A DNA stretch of 5,523 nucleotides from an uncultured Bacilli bacterium (GTDB lineage: Bacteria > Bacillota_I > Bacilli_A > RF39 > UBA660), in NCBI GenBank assembly GCA_947631655.1, contig CANRME010000081.1, forward strand, positions 1 to 5,523, read 5' to 3'. The stretch's first letter is position 1. Each line of letters begins with the position of its first letter. Position numbers and translations under genes: made by a program. This document shows, in pieces, positions 5,048-5,523 of the stretch. The notes beneath the pieces are model-generated. The model ran no database searches and had not been told where the DNA came from. It was given only the letters and a program-made list of their open reading frames with translations.

Positions 5048-5399
5048 CCGAATAATCATGATTATAATTAATTCTTTCTTCAAAAGTAACATAATCAAGA
5101 TAAATCATTCTAAGCATATACCAATCCCCAGTTTTAGGATCACTCATAATAAGATGATCTCTTCCTGCTTCTTCAATAACTCCATCATAAACTTTATCTC
5201 GCCATTCATTCGCATCCGGATAAGTAAAATAAGCTTTAACTTTTTTGCCTTTATTAAGTCTTAAAATATTTTCAATATAACTCTGTTCCATAGGTAAACT
5301 ATTACTATTACTAAAGTTTATATTTCCTGGAGGACTTATAGTACTAGTCCCACTTCCATTACTCGGAAATGTTGGGGTACTAAAGAAATTCCCGTTCAT
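5034..5399 (-). CDS. gerQ: Spore coat protein GerQ
   Basis: The 121-residue product matches GerQ (formerly YwdL) over residues about 36-112: LPMEQSYIENILRLNKGK, then a variable strand, GVIEEAGRDHLIMSDPKTG (73-91), then MIYLDYVTFEERINY (98-112). In Bacillus, GerQ is an inner-coat protein needed to keep the germination cell-wall hydrolase CwlJ in the spore, and it is cross-linked by transglutaminase Tgl. The N-terminus (1-36) is low-complexity and rich in Ser, Asn, Pro and Gly. It is shorter than in B. subtilis, has no lysine before K50 and only one glutamine (Q39), so the known N-terminal cross-linking lysines are not present. The start is set by GAGGTGA (plus 5407-5413), seven bases before the ATG. 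It is monocistronic, with a sigma-E-like promoter upstream, and it indicates a sporulating ancestry. Confidence 0.93.
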   Translation of the reverse strand: MNGNFFSTPTFPSNGSGTSTISPPGNINFSNSNSLPMEQSYIENILRLNKGKKVKAYFTYPDANEWRDKVYDGVIEEAGRDHLIMSDPKTGDWYMLRMIYLDYVTFEERINYNHDYSEKTY

Positions 5400-5418
5400 T
5401 AATATTTCACCTCATAAA

Positions 5419-5447
5419 AATATATGAATTATTTTTCTAATTTATGC
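5419..5447 (-). promoter_or_regulatory. Candidate sigma-E-type sporulation promoter of gerQ
   Basis: On the - strand, GCATAAA (plus 5441-5447) is followed after 14 bases by CATATATT (plus 5419-5426). This fits the ATA-type -35 and CATA-type -10 of mother-cell sigma-E promoters. Bacillus gerQ is known to be under sigma-E control, which supports the reading. A vegetative -35 look-alike (TTGACT, plus 5448-5453) has no acceptable -10 at 17 or 18 bases. Confidence 0.5.
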
Positions 5448-5478
5448 AGTCAAAAAGAGTAAATTAATTTAAAAAAGG

Positions 5479-5523
5479 AAACTTTATGAAATATAAGAAT
5501 TAAAAAAGTCATAAAGTTTTTTT
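5479..5523. terminator. Terminator-like hairpin at the right edge
   Basis: AAACTTTATGA (5479-5489) pairs perfectly with TCATAAAGTTT (5509-5519) around a 19-base AT-rich loop. On the + strand the stem runs into TTTTTTT (5517-5523). On the - strand it is followed, after CC, by a T-run (complement of 5471-5476). It most likely ends a leftward gene lying right of the window, upstream of the gerQ promoter. A ribosome-binding-site-like AAAGGA (5474-5479) precedes a five-codon reading frame that starts inside the stem. Confidence 0.6.

Noticed and set aside
5058..5264. 68-residue + strand open frame inside gerQ
   Set aside because: Antisense shadow of the strongly conserved GerQ core.
1..5523. CRISPR array, tRNA, rRNA, insertion sequence or integrase
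   Set aside because: No regularly spaced repeats, cloverleaf-type conserved bases, transposase motifs or terminal repeats with target duplications were seen.

Overview
This is a low-GC window with A/T-ending codons and AGGTGA- or AAAGGA-type ribosome binding sites. A recognisable gerQ (spore-coat germination protein) and a LemA-family protein point to an endospore-forming member of the Bacillota, probably an uncultured Bacilli-type gut lineage. The species cannot be named from the sequence.

Layout: positions 1-244 hold a terminator of an upstream unit and a promoter region with two candidate promoters. They are followed by a two-gene operon on the + strand. The first gene (245-1732) and the second (1734-3740, one base after the first stop) encode paralogous exported or membrane-anchored proteins. 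Both have a two-cysteine module, a large shared domain (YYYRG, IWWRIIRINGNG) and a C-terminal YW-T-x-SP ... G-x-RPVINLKS domain resembling C-type-lectin/FGE-like folds. The second also carries an extra N-terminal domain that looks TasA/camelysin-like. The operon ends in a structured 3' UTR: two abutting hairpins and an intrinsic terminator.

The main result is that the extreme C-termini of both proteins (codons at 1550-1645 and 3531-3641) look like variable regions of a diversity-generating retroelement (DGR). Base composition switches abruptly to C/T-ending codons. Between the paralogues, 19 of 22 mismatches in 60 aligned bases fall on codon positions 1 and 2. The differences are what independent replacement of A in AAC/AAT template codons would give. 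No reverse transcriptase, accessory gene or template repeat lies in the window, so any such system would have to act from elsewhere in the genome.

The rest is ordinary chromosomal sequence. A LemA-family membrane protein (3881-4423, minus) is divergent from a compact metallo-beta-lactamase-fold hydrolase (4514-5011, plus). The hydrolase converges on gerQ (5034-5399, minus), which has a candidate sigma-E-type promoter. Hairpin terminators separate the units.

Inferred picture: a spore former that displays a pair of lectin-like surface proteins whose binding loops may be diversified by a remote DGR, with a possible 3' UTR loop to 5' ribosome-binding-site interaction in their mRNA.
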